Assembly: GCA_030248215.1 (NCBI GenBank)
Contig: JASANG010001261.1
Span: forward strand, 1-64,000
Direction: 5' to 3'
Length of the DNA: 64,000 nt
Origin: Enoplolaimus lenunculus
Taxonomy: Eukaryota; Nematoda; Enoplea; Enoplida; Thoracostomopsidae
Made by a program: the position numbers and the translations under genes. Each line of letters starts with the position of its first letter. Position 1 is the stretch's first letter. This document shows positions 33,136 to 44,554 of this stretch, piece after piece. The notes under the pieces are model-generated. The model was not told where the DNA came from. It saw only the letters and a program-made list of their open reading frames with translations, and ran no database searches.

Positions 33136-33445
33136 CAGGGTGTAAACCGGTAGTAAAAATAACGGAAATGGATAGTGATCGAAATAACGGAAACGGAAGC
33201 AGAAAACGGATATTGAAGTATATAAATTTCAAATATGCTTTATGTTTCTGCCAACACAATTGAGACGTGCATATGTTCACCGGACTTTCTGAAATTTTGA
33301 AGAAAAAATGGCGTAATGCAAAATTGCGAGAAATTTACGTAATTCATAACTAATTTTGAACGTACAAATAAACGAATTTCGGGTATTTCTATAACGGAAA
33401 CCCGGATACCAATTTTTACCTGAAACGATATCCGGTTACACCCTG
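33136..33445. mobile_element. hAT-type MITE, third subfamily, TSD 7/8
   Basis: Starts CAGGGTGTAAACCGG and ends CCGGTTACACCCTG, perfect 10-bp ends followed by near matches. CAAACCGT precedes (33128-33135) and CAAACCAT follows (33446-33453). The inside is built on AACGGAAA words, unlike the other subfamilies. Confidence 0.82.
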
Positions 33446-33644
33446 CAAACCATATATTATAAGTAGTGTCGAGAATAGTGCAAATTGCTGCGCCAGTTAT
33501 TACGATGCAACCAAATACGGCGTAGCGTATAGATGTATGTAAAATTATCAATGATGTATGCCGTACACTAAACCACTGTGGACTCAAATGCAATGTAGCC
33601 AGTAATTTTTGTTCTACCACAGTTTCTTTGCAGTGCCGAGCCGA

Positions 33645-33702
33645 CGCTGATACTCACGAAAATTGCCGATTATTACCGATGCCGATTAATCGGCACATCC
33701 CT
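33645..33702 (-). repeat. Family C end fragment
   Basis: Contains CCGATGCCGATTAATCGGCA followed by CATCCCTA, the right terminus of family C. Only the terminal 60 bases or so are present. Confidence 0.55.
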
Positions 33703-33713
33703 ACTTCTATATA

Positions 33714-33904
33714 GAGGCCCATGTTACTTTAAGGGGCGTCCAGGTTTCTGTTGGGTCTATATAAGAGTAAGTTTGGATTCTAATTACATTCTTTTACTTA
33801 GGCTTAGGCTTAGGCTTAGGAACGCATTTTTGCAACGCTTAGGCTTTAGGCTTAGGAATACGCTTAATCTACTGTTACGCCCCTTAAAGTAACATTGGCC
33901 CCTA
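33714..33904. mobile_element. Short TIR element containing TTAGGC repeats
   Basis: GGCCCATGTTACTTTAAGGG at the left is mirrored by CCCTTAAAGTAACATTGGCC at the right. Inside, about 33799-33822, CTTAGG repeats three times in TTAGGC phase, with further copies to 33870. CCCTACTTCTATATA lies on both outer sides (about 33698 and 33899), a possible long target duplication. Related GCTTAGGCTTAGG text is at 13202. Confidence 0.7.
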
Positions 33905-33913
33905 CTTCTATAT

Positions 33914-35014
33914 ACCCGTATGAGCTGAAGAACGTCTCTCACATTTCCCAACCGATCCTGTTGTTATGCTTAGAGTTTGACTTAGTAATATGCTTAAACT
34001 ACGGTTACGCCTCTAAGCAAGCACGGCCAAAATCCGCATAACACATCGTGTCTGAGCTGCAACAAATACAACAGTGTTAACACAAATATTATGACGCATA
34101 TATTTTGAGCATATTTTGTTACAAGACAAACAACAAAAATTTGTCCATAGATAATTGTCAGACCGTCAAAAACAAAAACATGCGCCGATATTCGGCGAAC
34201 AGACATATTGCGATAAACTCCTCATAAGGATGAATGAAAACAATAAAAACTTGCAGTTACAACAGTATTTAAAATCGAAAATGTAGGCAAAATGAACTTG
34301 ACTTATGTAAAACTGCGATTTCTTTTACAATTCAATTGTTTTACGTTTGATCATCCGATAATATTGAACACATTATTTAGGTACATTACAGCGAAATGCA
34401 AAGAATTACAATTCATTTTAACTGTTAAAACAGAAATATAACCGCGAAATAAACGTGTTCAACTTTCAACCACTAATCTGTGGCACGCCAGTGTCACAAT
34501 CATAATTACGAATTCAGAAGCAATGTTACGAATGGAGTGTAAATCAATGCCAAACGCAATGCATATGTACACAGTTATACTACGTATATAACCAAAAAAT
34601 CAAATACTATATGACAAAAAAAATCAACCGGGAAATTAAATAAAGAGTTCCAGCGCAGCTGGCAGACCAGATATATATAGTTTAGCATCAATTCTGCCTA
34701 ACGTTTATACACAAGCAACGTTTATGAAATCTGTATTAATACTAAAATTTATCCAATAACTGGACTGCGTTTACTTATTACGTCAAACATTCCAATGTAT
34801 TAATGAAATGGCGAAATCAAGAACGGAATCACAATAATAATATACAAATAATACGTAATAACTCCCAACGTCACAAGTCTAACCATTTAAACAAAATACA
34901 CCTGTTGCCTTGTAATCCGAGTGAAACGTATCGTGACAACGAAATTTACATTACGCTCATTAATAACTTTTAAGCTGCTCATTTTTTAACACTGGATCTC
35001 CAATTTCTTCGGTA
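33914..35014. other. No gene recognised
   Basis: AT-rich text, short frames only. It resembles intergenic or 3' flank of the esterase gene further right. Confidence 0.5.
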
Positions 35015-35140
35015 AAACAAAACCGGTGTCAGTCTAGGTAGGAACCGGGACTTGAGACCTTTTTACTAAGCAGATGGAAAAGCGGGATTAGACAGCGGGG
35101 ATCGAACTTCAAGCCTGCGGTTCGTTAAGCGAACGCTAGC
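35015..35140 (-). repeat. tRNA-derived SINE copy
   Basis: On the minus strand AAGTTCGATCCCCGC is a good B box, and CGTTCGCTTAACGAACCGC resembles an anticodon arm. The downstream tail (plus-strand TGTCAGTCTAGGTAGGAAC) matches 2724-2760. The A box is weak. Confidence 0.5.
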
Positions 35141-35347
35141 TGCAGTGTTCAGAGCACTGAAGCTAAAAAACCTCAGTGTTCATCACACTACATCCTCAAA
35201 AGTCACCCGAGGTGCACATTACATTATAAAACCTTAACCTATCATTAAAATAACGTCTACAATACGGCTACAATAATGCACTTTAAAATCCTTTCCGACA
35301 CTCGGTAACACCCAGGTATGACATATATCCTAACAAAATCATCATTA

Positions 35348-38300
35348 TTAGATCTGTTTTCCTTTAGATTCATTAGACAACACATCAGAATGAGAATTAT
35401 CAGCTGCCGTCGTTGTACCATCGTGATCGGAACGAATCGAAATTTGCGTCTTAGGAATGCTAATCCGGCGTCGAGCGCGTGCTCTATGCGATGTTGCACC
35501 GGGATTATTTGGTGCATTGTCCGCAGAACGCTCCTGCTCGTATTCATACGTCTGATTTTCTGTTTCTTCCTCATATTCTACTTCTTCTTCTTCTTCTTCC
35601 TCATCTTCTTCTGCATATGGTTCATACTCACCTTCACCAATATAATCAACATCAAGCTCGTCATCTTCTTCGAATTCAGCACACGAATTGTCACACGACG
35701 AATCTCCAGAATACTCGTCGAGCATCAAAATAGGCTTTTGAATTTTTGACACCAGCGCAGCTAAGTCAGTAAACGATGGATACTTTGTCATCGCCGAAAT
35801 GCGTTTCGCTTCGCACAAATTTTGTGACAGCTGCGGCTGTAAATGCAACTGTTGTTGCATTGATTTTTCAGGGTATACAACTGTTGCTAGTTTTCCGCTT
35901 TCGCCCCATGCTTGAAACAGCGCTACTGCGTGGTGGTAACCAATGTCGTAGATTTCATCAAATTTCAAAAAGTCAAGCGTTTTGTAGCGATCAATTGGTG
36001 GTCGAACATAGTGACAGTATGGAGCGCGTTTGACTTGTTCAAGTTGACGGACACAACATACGTACGCTAAGCGTGACTGAACTTCGGCCAAGCTCGGTAC
36101 TTTTAGGTTGCGACCCCACGGATTCCAGCGATGCCACAAAACCCACCAGCCAGAAAGACTCGAGCCGTAATTCGTTAAATCCCGTTCGTCCGGTGCTCCA
36201 ACGTCCACGGCGATCACAGTTCGTACACCTAGACTTCTCATAACGTCCGCTGGTAAATTGTTTACGTACCCACCATCTAACAATAAATGACCATCTTCAG
36301 GATCACATAATGGCGGAAGGTAACCAGCCAGTGACATACTTGCTCGAACATACTGCCATAATGGACCAACAGTATGAACGCGGTGTTCCGATGCTGTAAT
36401 GTCTGTAGTGAGCGTGAAATACGGAATCCACATGTCTTCAATTTGACGACTGCGAAATATTGCACGCAGTGTATTGTTGAATGTGCTGCCATTGAAAATC
36501 GCCGTGCCCGGATAAGTTAAATCCCACAGCTGGTTCCAAAACGAGGCCATTTCTTTGAACCATTTGGCAGCACGAGACTTAACCATGTCGACGTCGTTGC
36601 AGTCAGCCAAAAGGCCACCGATTAAGGCACCGATACTAACGCCACCTACCATATCAATCGGAATGCCAGCTTCGCGCAGTGCCCGAATAACTCCGATGTG
36701 CGACGCCCCACGTGCGCCACCACCGCCCAACACCAAACCAATACTCTGACCGGCCAAGATTCGCGCCAGCCGTGCTAGATCACAGAATTTGTCAGCAGGT
36801 TCTTCGAACACATGCTCGTAGATTTCCATTATTTTCGCCGGTGAACGTTTGACAAACATACGATTCAAGCATCGAATATGATAATGCGACGACACCCATC
36901 CCATCATTTCGAGCCATTCTGCCGTTTTTCGCGGTCGATCAGTGCTGTCTCTCCACAACAGCACCAATTTTTTTTGTGACCGCACTGTTAAATGCTCGAG
37001 TTCGCTCGCAAACTGTCCAGTAGTTGGTTTATCAAAACCGTTCGCAACAATCAAAATACAATCTGCTTGCCGTATACATCGCCTCGTCCAATGTGTCAGT
37101 TCATAATCACATTGATAAACGACAAATTTGTACGAATCTTCTTGTTGACTTAGCCACGACGACAAACGCAATTCGTTTAATCCGTTCAGCGTTTGCGACC
37201 CGAACTGTTGTAGGACGACATCAGACGAAAGACGAAGCGTTGGCGCCAGGCCAAGCAACGAATGGCATAAATCCAACGTGAATGTGAGCACTGGAACTTC
37301 CGTTGTAATACCAAATATTGCAATCGTATTCAAATTACCACTTCCGATCAACTCAGCACGTTTTGGATTTGACTGATCATACACGCACGAGCTCAACAAC
37401 TGAATGATACGCGTCATCACTTGTGGAAAATGAAACTTGATATGATTTAACAGTCCGGCCGGAAGGCGTACTAGTTCAGAATATCGAATCGCCATAACTG
37501 TCGCAGGTCGCGGCCGATTAGTTAGAACTTCAACTAGACCAATCAAATCGCCACGTCCATACTCAGTGATCGTATCTTTACCTGGAATTTCGTGCTTGAG
37601 CGACAACTCGCGAAGTCTTCCACTGAGCACAACATAAAGCGAGTCTGACGGATCACTAGTGTTAAATAAAGCTTTCCCAGCGTCGACCATGTCCCAACCG
37701 AGTGCAAAATCGATCGCGCGTATAAACGACGAAACCCGGTTTGATACGGAATGTGCAACATTGATCACGACGCGTGGTCGTTTTGACATAATTTGATAGA
37801 AATGCACCTTTGTCATGGATACCAACCGAGTATGTTGTCGTGTTTTGATCGTATACGGCGATGGCTCACCTGTGATTACTGGCAATCCACCAACCAACTC
37901 ACGCGACCGTACGATTGCCGCAATGTTTTCGCTATTTTCACCGTCAACTGATTTTTGCAGTATTTCACACGAACCGACCACAATGTACAGCAACGAACAG
38001 TCGGCCGCTCCTTGTTCGAAAATTACAAATCCAGGCGGATACGACTGTACCGTCAGACGTTTTTCGAGCAAACTTGTGTCTGGCAGTCCAAGTAATTCTT
38101 TCAATTGCAGCGTTGCTTGTGTCAACAACGATTCATCAGAACTGTAATCGCGATTATGACCACCGCTTCCAGCACTACGCATTACATTTTCAGAGGGAAC
38201 TACTGTTTGCTGTGTGCGATTTTGTGTTCGTGAACGCAGAGACCCACGTCTTGGATTGTACCCCTGCAATAATGCATGTTGCAGTGGAGACGCGACGTCG

Positions 38301-39703
38301 CCGCTTGCTGCTTTAAACGGCTCATCTTGAGAAATAGACTTCGACAGCTTTGGAGGTGGACTTTTTAATGCCGTTGTTGCTATTCCTGTTGTTGGTGGCT
38401 GGCTTGTCAGCTCTTTGTCGACCAATTGCGTACCGTTGACAACTGTTGATTTTCCAACCGGAGACCCGTTAGGTTCCGTAAAAGCTCCCGCTCGCCCGAT
38501 AGAATGATGGCGCCTCCATGTTAACTTCGATGAATGCGATTTGAAATGTCCCTGCTGGTTTGTAACGTCAGACTGCTGATTAGGATCAATAATGCGTTCA
38601 GGATGACTCGGATGTCGGTGTCGTCGGTCGGTTCTCACAGTCGGACCGCTTTCTTCTGGCTGACTCAAGTGCCGCTCTCGAATCTCACACGCGCCAAAAT
38701 TAGCAGCGCTTCTAAAACCGTGTGTTGGCTGGCTTAGATGCCGTTCTCTCATATTCAGCTTCATCAACTCATTAGTTAGTCCCAGATAGTCGTGCAGCGT
38801 TGTTAGCGTCACTCGTTGCAGACGCAACATAATAATCTGGACGGCGTGGACCCACGACTCTGGATATCGATCAAAAATTTCAATAAACACAGCTGCTTCA
38901 AGCTTTAACACCACCGAATCAACGTTTGCGCGAGCGCACACTGTTTTGAACGGTGCTGCGTGACCCGAAAGAACGTCCAAAATACTCAACAAACTGATGA
39001 TACTATCGCCTTTTTCGATTCGTTTCACTTCGCCTTCCGCATCATTTTCGCGGATAAAAATCGATAGCTGCCCGCTTTTAAGCACGTAAATACTATCATC
39101 TGGATCACCGGGCTCGAACAAATATTGACCACCGGTAACATGAACAATCTGCACATGCCGGCAAATCTCCATAAAAAACGGTGTTTCAAAATGGCCAAAT
39201 ACTCGAATGTTTTTCAGCATGAACACAACTTCTTCTGGCAAATCTGAGTTGAATTCACGAGTTTCTTTGTCGAGTTCAAAGAAACTCGACGGCGGCTTTC
39301 GAACAGGTTTCGCGATGCGGCGCGGTTTGCGCAGAAATTTCGGCAATTTTGATAGAATCGGTCGCATGATTGTAACCATTTTTGGATTCTCGTCGGAATC
39401 TGCGTTCGGCGCTAGCGTTGATTGCACTGTGCTGTATAACTTTTGACCGTAAAACGCAATTTTATCGCGTTTGCGCTCCCGCGGTTTGTCCGGAATCGTT
39501 TCGGCAAGCCGTGGTTTGTTCGTGTTGGAAACAGCTTCACTAGCATCGCCATTCTTCCGATCACAGACAACAGTTGCGCGACGGCGTAAATATATAATTA
39601 GTAATACTGTCGTTAAAACTATTAAAGCAAGTCCAACCGCCACAACAGACCCATCGGATTCGGACACATCTCCTTCATTGCCATTCTCCACAGGCACAAC
39701 CAT
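35348..39703 (-). CDS. PNPLA6: Neuropathy target esterase (patatin-like phospholipase, PNPLA6/7), single exon
   Basis: Membrane (ER) serine hydrolase of phosphatidylcholine and lysophosphatidylcholine; insect ortholog Swiss cheese. ATG to TAA without interruption, 1451 residues, slightly longer than human NTE. In order: membrane segment at about 20-39; RDKIAFYGQKL at 79-89, also conserved in vertebrates; three cyclic-nucleotide-binding-type domains at about 165-300, 545-655 and 665-770; patatin domain at about 985-1155 with oxyanion glycines GGGGARG (993-999), nucleophile G-V-S-I-G (Ser1023) and catalytic D-G-G (Asp1143). All active-site residues are present. The tail carries an acidic run (about 1345-1385) and a basic run. 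RERHLSQP occurs twice (319-326, 342-349). Vertebrate and fly genes have many introns; this one has none. No poly(A) tract follows the stop, so a recent retrocopy is not evident. Confidence 0.97.
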   Translation of the reverse strand: MVVPVENGNEGDVSESDGSVVAVGLALIVLTTVLLIIYLRRRATVVCDRKNGDASEAVSNTNKPRLAETIPDKPRERKRDKIAFYGQKLYSTVQSTLAPNADSDENPKMVTIMRPILSKLPKFLRKPRRIAKPVRKPPSSFFELDKETREFNSDLPEEVVFMLKNIRVFGHFETPFFMEICRHVQIVHVTGGQYLFEPGDPDDSIYVLKSGQLSIFIRENDAEGEVKRIEKGDSIISLLSILDVLSGHAAPFKTVCARANVDSVVLKLEAAVFIEIFDRYPESWVHAVQIIMLRLQRVTLTTLHDYLGLTNELMKLNMRERHLSQPTHGFRSAANFGACEIRERHLSQPEESGPTVRTDRRHRHPSHPERIIDPNQQSDVTNQQGHFKSHSSKLTWRRHHSIGRAGAFTEPNGSPVGKSTVVNGTQLVDKELTSQPPTTGIATTALKSPPPKLSKSISQDEPFKAASGDVASPLQHALLQGYNPRRGSLRSRTQNRTQQTVVPSENVMRSAGSGGHNRDYSSDESLLTQATLQLKELLGLPDTSLLEKRLTVQSYPPGFVIFEQGAADCSLLYIVVGSCEILQKSVDGENSENIAAIVRSRELVGGLPVITGEPSPYTIKTRQHTRLVSMTKVHFYQIMSKRPRVVINVAHSVSNRVSSFIRAIDFALGWDMVDAGKALFNTSDPSDSLYVVLSGRLRELSLKHEIPGKDTITEYGRGDLIGLVEVLTNRPRPATVMAIRYSELVRLPAGLLNHIKFHFPQVMTRIIQLLSSCVYDQSNPKRAELIGSGNLNTIAIFGITTEVPVLTFTLDLCHSLLGLAPTLRLSSDVVLQQFGSQTLNGLNELRLSSWLSQQEDSYKFVVYQCDYELTHWTRRCIRQADCILIVANGFDKPTTGQFASELEHLTVRSQKKLVLLWRDSTDRPRKTAEWLEMMGWVSSHYHIRCLNRMFVKRSPAKIMEIYEHVFEEPADKFCDLARLARILAGQSIGLVLGGGGARGASHIGVIRALREAGIPIDMVGGVSIGALIGGLLADCNDVDMVKSRAAKWFKEMASFWNQLWDLTYPGTAIFNGSTFNNTLRAIFRSRQIEDMWIPYFTLTTDITASEHRVHTVGPLWQYVRASMSLAGYLPPLCDPEDGHLLLDGGYVNNLPADVMRSLGVRTVIAVDVGAPDERDLTNYGSSLSGWWVLWHRWNPWGRNLKVPSLAEVQSRLAYVCCVRQLEQVKRAPYCHYVRPPIDRYKTLDFLKFDEIYDIGYHHAVALFQAWGESGKLATVVYPEKSMQQQLHLQPQLSQNLCEAKRISAMTKYPSFTDLAALVSKIQKPILMLDEYSGDSSCDNSCAEFEEDDELDVDYIGEGEYEPYAEEDEEEEEEEVEYEEETENQTYEYEQERSADNAPNNPGATSHRARARRRISIPKTQISIRSDHDGTTTAADNSHSDVLSNESKGKQI

Positions 39704-41999
39704 TGTCGGACGGTATGTTACATTTTTTTATTGCACCACGGTCATGTCTGGTAATGATCACTTCTAAAACTACATACCAGTAATTAAGCATTCAGTGAAC
39801 GACTCTAAATTCAATATTGGAAAAAATAGTAAGGCTCATATAACGCTGGTGAAATTTCAAATAAAAATACTTACTACACCAATGGCTCTCTTTTTATAGC
39901 CGATTCTGGGCAGTAACACCAAAGAAATTAAGTCTTAAACACTGTTAAGGACTACAGTGCAAATGGACACTGCATTATAGCAAAAATATCTAGTAGATAT
40001 TAGGTGTAATGGCAAAACAACCTGTGTTGGTGCCAAGGAATTGAACACTACAAAGTGCAACTAGCTTCATGGCTTGTGTGGAATCTTAATGTATTCACCT
40101 TCTATTCAGACGGTGACACGAAGTTTTAGACACGCAAAGCAAGTACCCTAAACATAAGCTTGGTATGCTAGGAAAATTACCAGCCACACGTTGGCTGTGT
40201 TCAAGACAGAAACAACTATTATAAACACCGCCAAAGCAATTGCTGCCTGGTTTAAATCAGGCGAGCGATCAATTGCCATTAAACTCATAAAAAGCGCAAC
40301 CTTACAAAATATTACAAAAAAGTCTGCTGATTAGCATAACACAAACGGTGTTTCGCGTGAAAATGATCTCTGGCTAGTTTGGTGCTGACGAGCTGCTCAA
40401 AAAATATATACCAGAGCCAATAAATGAAGTAAACGATTAATGCAACAATTTACTTGCTATAAAATGGAATATTGTTAATGTATTCACAACTAATGGCTCT
40501 TTTATAGTGGCCGAATGGTCAGATTCATGCCTGGCTAAAGACTCAGTCCGTTCAATGAAGCTACACTAATAACTATGCAAGATTGCTAACCACGGTTCCG
40601 AAGTGAAAAACGTGAAGAGGTCAGCAAATTTTGCTGATTTTAACACTATATCGGCTAAATGTTGTCAAACGTTAGTTTTTAAGCTTCCTTTGTGCTAATT
40701 TTCGAATTAAATTGTAATATCTTATACTTAAAACAAACTGGAACAACTTGTACCAAAGGAAAAATTTCATTACGGAATTGTTGACACAAAGTTCTACCGG
40801 TTTATTACCATTCAAAGAATATATATTTAGCCCACACAATTTCCATGCAAAATTTTTGCAACAGCAAATACAAAATTTTATACTCCCATGTTACAAAAAT
40901 TACTTTCCGGTTGTAACGTGCGGAACCAAACCCATGCATATACCAAGTTGGCCGAAAACTTAAGTAGGTCGGCACGGGTTTCAATCAAAGTGAACGGATG
41001 TTATTGAACTTTTAGAGAAGTTGTTTTACAACATATATGAAACATAAATAATTGACTTGTCAGTAAGCAGCATAAATGGCAACGCTATAGTAAAAACTGT
41101 TATACAAAAGGAAATGTATGCCAACCAGATCTAATATCAAAATTAAAACACGCTGCACCATTCAGTAGGTTTTACAGGACAAGCTAACATGTTATATATG
41201 CTCAACACTAAAATTTGTACATAAAATTTCGGTATTTATAAGTCATCTAAATAGCTGTATAACAGGGTTCCAACCGAAACTAAGTTTTGCCAGAACAGGA
41301 ACACGAATTGCTTTCCTTGCAGGAACAGGAACCGAAATTTGAAATAATTTACAACCCGAATTAAGCGAATTTTCAGCAATTTCATCATGAAGTTTGGCGA
41401 AAATACATCATATTTTTTAGTTTAAACCCTTAGCAAGAATGAACTAATTGCAAAAACACTGACTTAATATTTAAATGATTACGAATAATTTGCCACAAAA
41501 CTGTAAAAGTTCCTGTTTTTATGTACAGGAAATAAGGTTTTGCAGAAATTCCGGACGTAAACTTTACCACAAACTAAACCGATTTCAAACTGTCTGTCCC
41601 AATTTGAAGACAATTACTAAAGGCGAGGCTAACGAGTGTACGATTTTAACGTACATATAATAATTACAATACATCTCTGGACAAATTCGCAGCCGCAAAT
41701 ATTCAATACGATTGTGAACGGCGTATAACACAGCTCAGCTGCATACCCTTGCCTATAAGAGTGATCATTGTTTCGTACTTATACTTATTTAATTATACGT
41801 ATATGTAACACAAATCATCACAGAGCAATACCGAAGACACGAAACAACGAATATAAACCACGACACAGCAACACGTAACAAAGAAGCATGCGCTTGTGAA
41901 TGAGTATACATTAATGCAAGGTTGTAAGCAAGCATTATATATGGATGAACAAAATGCATATACACCAGTAAAATACGTTTTAAGACCATGTCACAGCAT
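39704..41999. other. Esterase upstream region; no gene recognised
   Basis: No coding signal on either strand. A degenerate AGGAAC-type MITE starts near 41264 (CAGGGTTCCAACCG) but its right end is lost. The esterase promoter should lie at the left side (minus-strand gene), but no TATA element stands out. Confidence 0.45.
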
Positions 42000-42371
42000 C
42001 AGGGTGCAACCGGAATTACAATTTACCGGAACCGGAATTTGAAAATTTTACCGGAACCGGAAAGTGAAAAATGCATTTCACCAAAAATTTCATTTTAATC
42101 TTATTTTTTGCTCTATTATTTAAGAAATAACCTTAGTCGAACATAGATATTTATTTTATTTGTTGTATTTTAGATTTTCGTCGTCGACTGAAGTGAAATC
42201 CACCATCAATGGCTTATATTCGGAATACAAGTGGCTTTCTAAAGAGATTCTTAAAGATTAGCAAAGTTAAAAAACGGCCAAATTATAACACCGGAATTTT
42301 TAAATCCGGTAAAAATTTACCGGAACCGGAAGGTGAAAAAATGCCGGAACCGGATTTCCGGTTGCACCCTG
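42000..42371 (+). mobile_element. hAT-type MITE, perfect 8-bp TSD CACAGCAT
   Basis: Starts CAGGGTGCAACCGGAATT and ends ATTTCCGGTTGCACCCTG. CACAGCAT stands at 41992-41999 and 42372-42379. Nearly identical to the copies at 7299 and 25194. Confidence 0.93.
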
Positions 42372-42379
42372 CACAGCAT

Positions 42380-43519
42380 AAATTCAAACTACCAGGCCCG
42401 CATCCCCAGAAAAATGTTAGCATGGCCGTAACAGTGCGAGGCCCCGTTGCTGCCCGCTGGTTGACATCCTGCTATCGACGTCAACGTTTTAATTAGAAAA
42501 CAGATGGATTGCTAAATATGAATGTAAAACCGAACGGTGCAATTGTATTACAGTGTGCATTCATAGATAACCCACATAAAACTCATCACGATACTGAATA
42601 GAGTAATACTTTCCTATTTTCGAGCGAGCGGCCAGACTTCAAAACACTGTATAACAAAATTCAACAGTGATTAAAGAACGAAAACAAAATACACATAGCA
42701 AAATTTTGCTTAGTTTTTAACTTAGAGACACGTATTTTTACCTTAAAAAGCATTTGAATATTTCAAAGTTATACATATATGTTAAGCTGAGCAACGTTAC
42801 AGTTTTTTTTTGCAAAAACTGGACTCTAAAGTTGAACGAAAACGTTTAAGCTCACTAAAACGAAAACAGAAAATTCGTTATTGAAATCGTCTTAAGGATA
42901 CGTAATACAACAAATCTGGACCAAATATATATCCGGTGAAAATAAATTATAAATGCATTGCGCAAAATGCTATTTTGCCGCTCCGTTTGTGGTTGCATAC
43001 GTCCTTCGAAAAATTTGCAATACAAAATATCATTTGCAGTTTTCCGTTGCCAATATAAACTAAACATTAATTTTGGAATATGCTTATACTCAATATGAAT
43101 ATACCATAGAGAATAAACAATGATACATCACGAAATGATTCATTAATAATAATCTCCATTTTAAAAGTCTTAAAATTTCGACAGCAATAATAATTGCATT
43201 TACACGCCAAACCATAGGACTCGAATACTATCGTCCTTGTAACTGAAACCGAATTTAGGAAGAAGTGCAATTGGAGCAAAGCAATAGGTATAAGCAATAG
43301 TGACGAGAACTTTGAGAGAGCATTTCTTCGGCAAGTAATGACAGAGCTTAGCTTTGCAATTTCTTTTGCAGTCGGACAAAATGTGGATTTTATCTGCTTA
43401 AAAATTCATGTTTGGGTGTTCTTTTGAATAATTTTCACATGGGCAGGTCTTTTCGTTTTATAGCACTACACAGGCTAATGTGTTCAATTTTCAAACTAAT
43501 ACAAACATTTTGAAAAAAG
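42380..43519. other. No gene recognised
   Basis: AT-rich text between two MITEs, short frames only. Confidence 0.5.
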
Positions 43520-43527
43520 CCAGCTAG

Positions 43528-43963
43528 CAGGGTGCAACCGGAATTCCGGTCCGGGAAATCTGTTATTTTTCACCATCTGGTTCCGGTTATATTTTCGGCA
43601 TTTTTCACCGGAATTTTCCGGAATTTTGAATATTGAAAACTTTTCTCACTTGAAAAGTCAAAAAAATTTGCATATTATTCTAACTTATTTCACTAAAATT
43701 GCCCGAACGTGTATTGCAAAAATTTTCAATTCGTGCCATACTCCATAATTTATATGTTTCCATCTACTGCGCTTGTTTCAATATTTTTTTGCATTCTATA
43801 TGGTGTTTTTACAGCACTAAAAGCGATAAAATAGAGATAAAATAAAACTTTCGGTATTAAATATTTTTATTTTCCGGTTCCGGCTCCGGTATTTTTTAAC
43901 TTTCCGGTTCTGGTATTTTTTAACTTTCCGGTTCCGGTATTTTATAATTCGGGTTGCACCCTG
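43528..43963. mobile_element. hAT-type MITE, 8-bp TSD (7/8), long variant
   Basis: Starts CAGGGTGCAACCGGAATT and ends TCGGGTTGCACCCTG. CCAGCTAG precedes (43520-43527) and CCGGCTAG follows (43964-43971). At 436 bp it is longer than its relatives; TTTCCGGTTCCGGTATTTT-type words repeat near its right end. Confidence 0.82.
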
Positions 43964-44120
43964 CCGGCTAGAGATAGTTACTCGGCGCCAAAATTATGTG
44001 GAATTTCAAACTTGTACTGAATTAAGTATGCAACTACCCTTTAAACTCGAAACAAATCGGTATATAACATATGCAACATTTGAAAATACTTTAGCTACCC
44101 TTTTCGTGAGTTCGCACTAT

Positions 44121-44554
44121 TCAGACCAAGGTTACGCGGAACAAGCTGTCACTATGATCCGAAGACCCACTCATGTGGCGATTGGCATCAACTGTAAGCA
44201 ATTGGTCATCGCTAACCGATTGCGACATTGTACCAGCTACCGGCATACCACTACCATCTGAAACGCCCGATTCGGTGCTAGGTAAGCCAAGTAACTCGTT
44301 GTGACTAGACACCGTCAATCTGTTTTCGTTTAGCGCAATGCCATGACGATTAATACTGGCAATTTGATTGCTGCCGTCCGTCTTGTGCTGCACTAATGTT
44401 TCCAAGTTCGCTTGGCTGTTTGCCATTCCAGTAGCGGCCGACAACAATGACTCTTTGCACGGCGTACCACCTTTTTCACATTGTTCGCTAGCTTCTAGGC
44501 CAAACTTTCTGTTTTGCAACGCTCCGCAATCTCTAAATTCAACTGACTTGAAAC
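44121..44554 (-). CDS. PP2C-like gene, last exon
   Basis: Acceptor CTTTGCTTTTTCAG. Encodes FKSVEFRDCGALQNRKFGLE to SDSLFRVTLV and a TGA stop at 44123-44121. Phase matches exon 16. No domain recognised. Confidence 0.7.

Noticed and set aside
35318-35749. 143-codon plus-strand frame with poly-Phe
   Set aside because: Shadow of the acidic Glu-run at the esterase C-terminus on the other strand.
35348-39703. Recent processed retrocopy of the esterase
   Set aside because: No poly(A) tract after the stop, no flanking duplication seen, and the frame and active site are intact; old retrogene origin remains possible.
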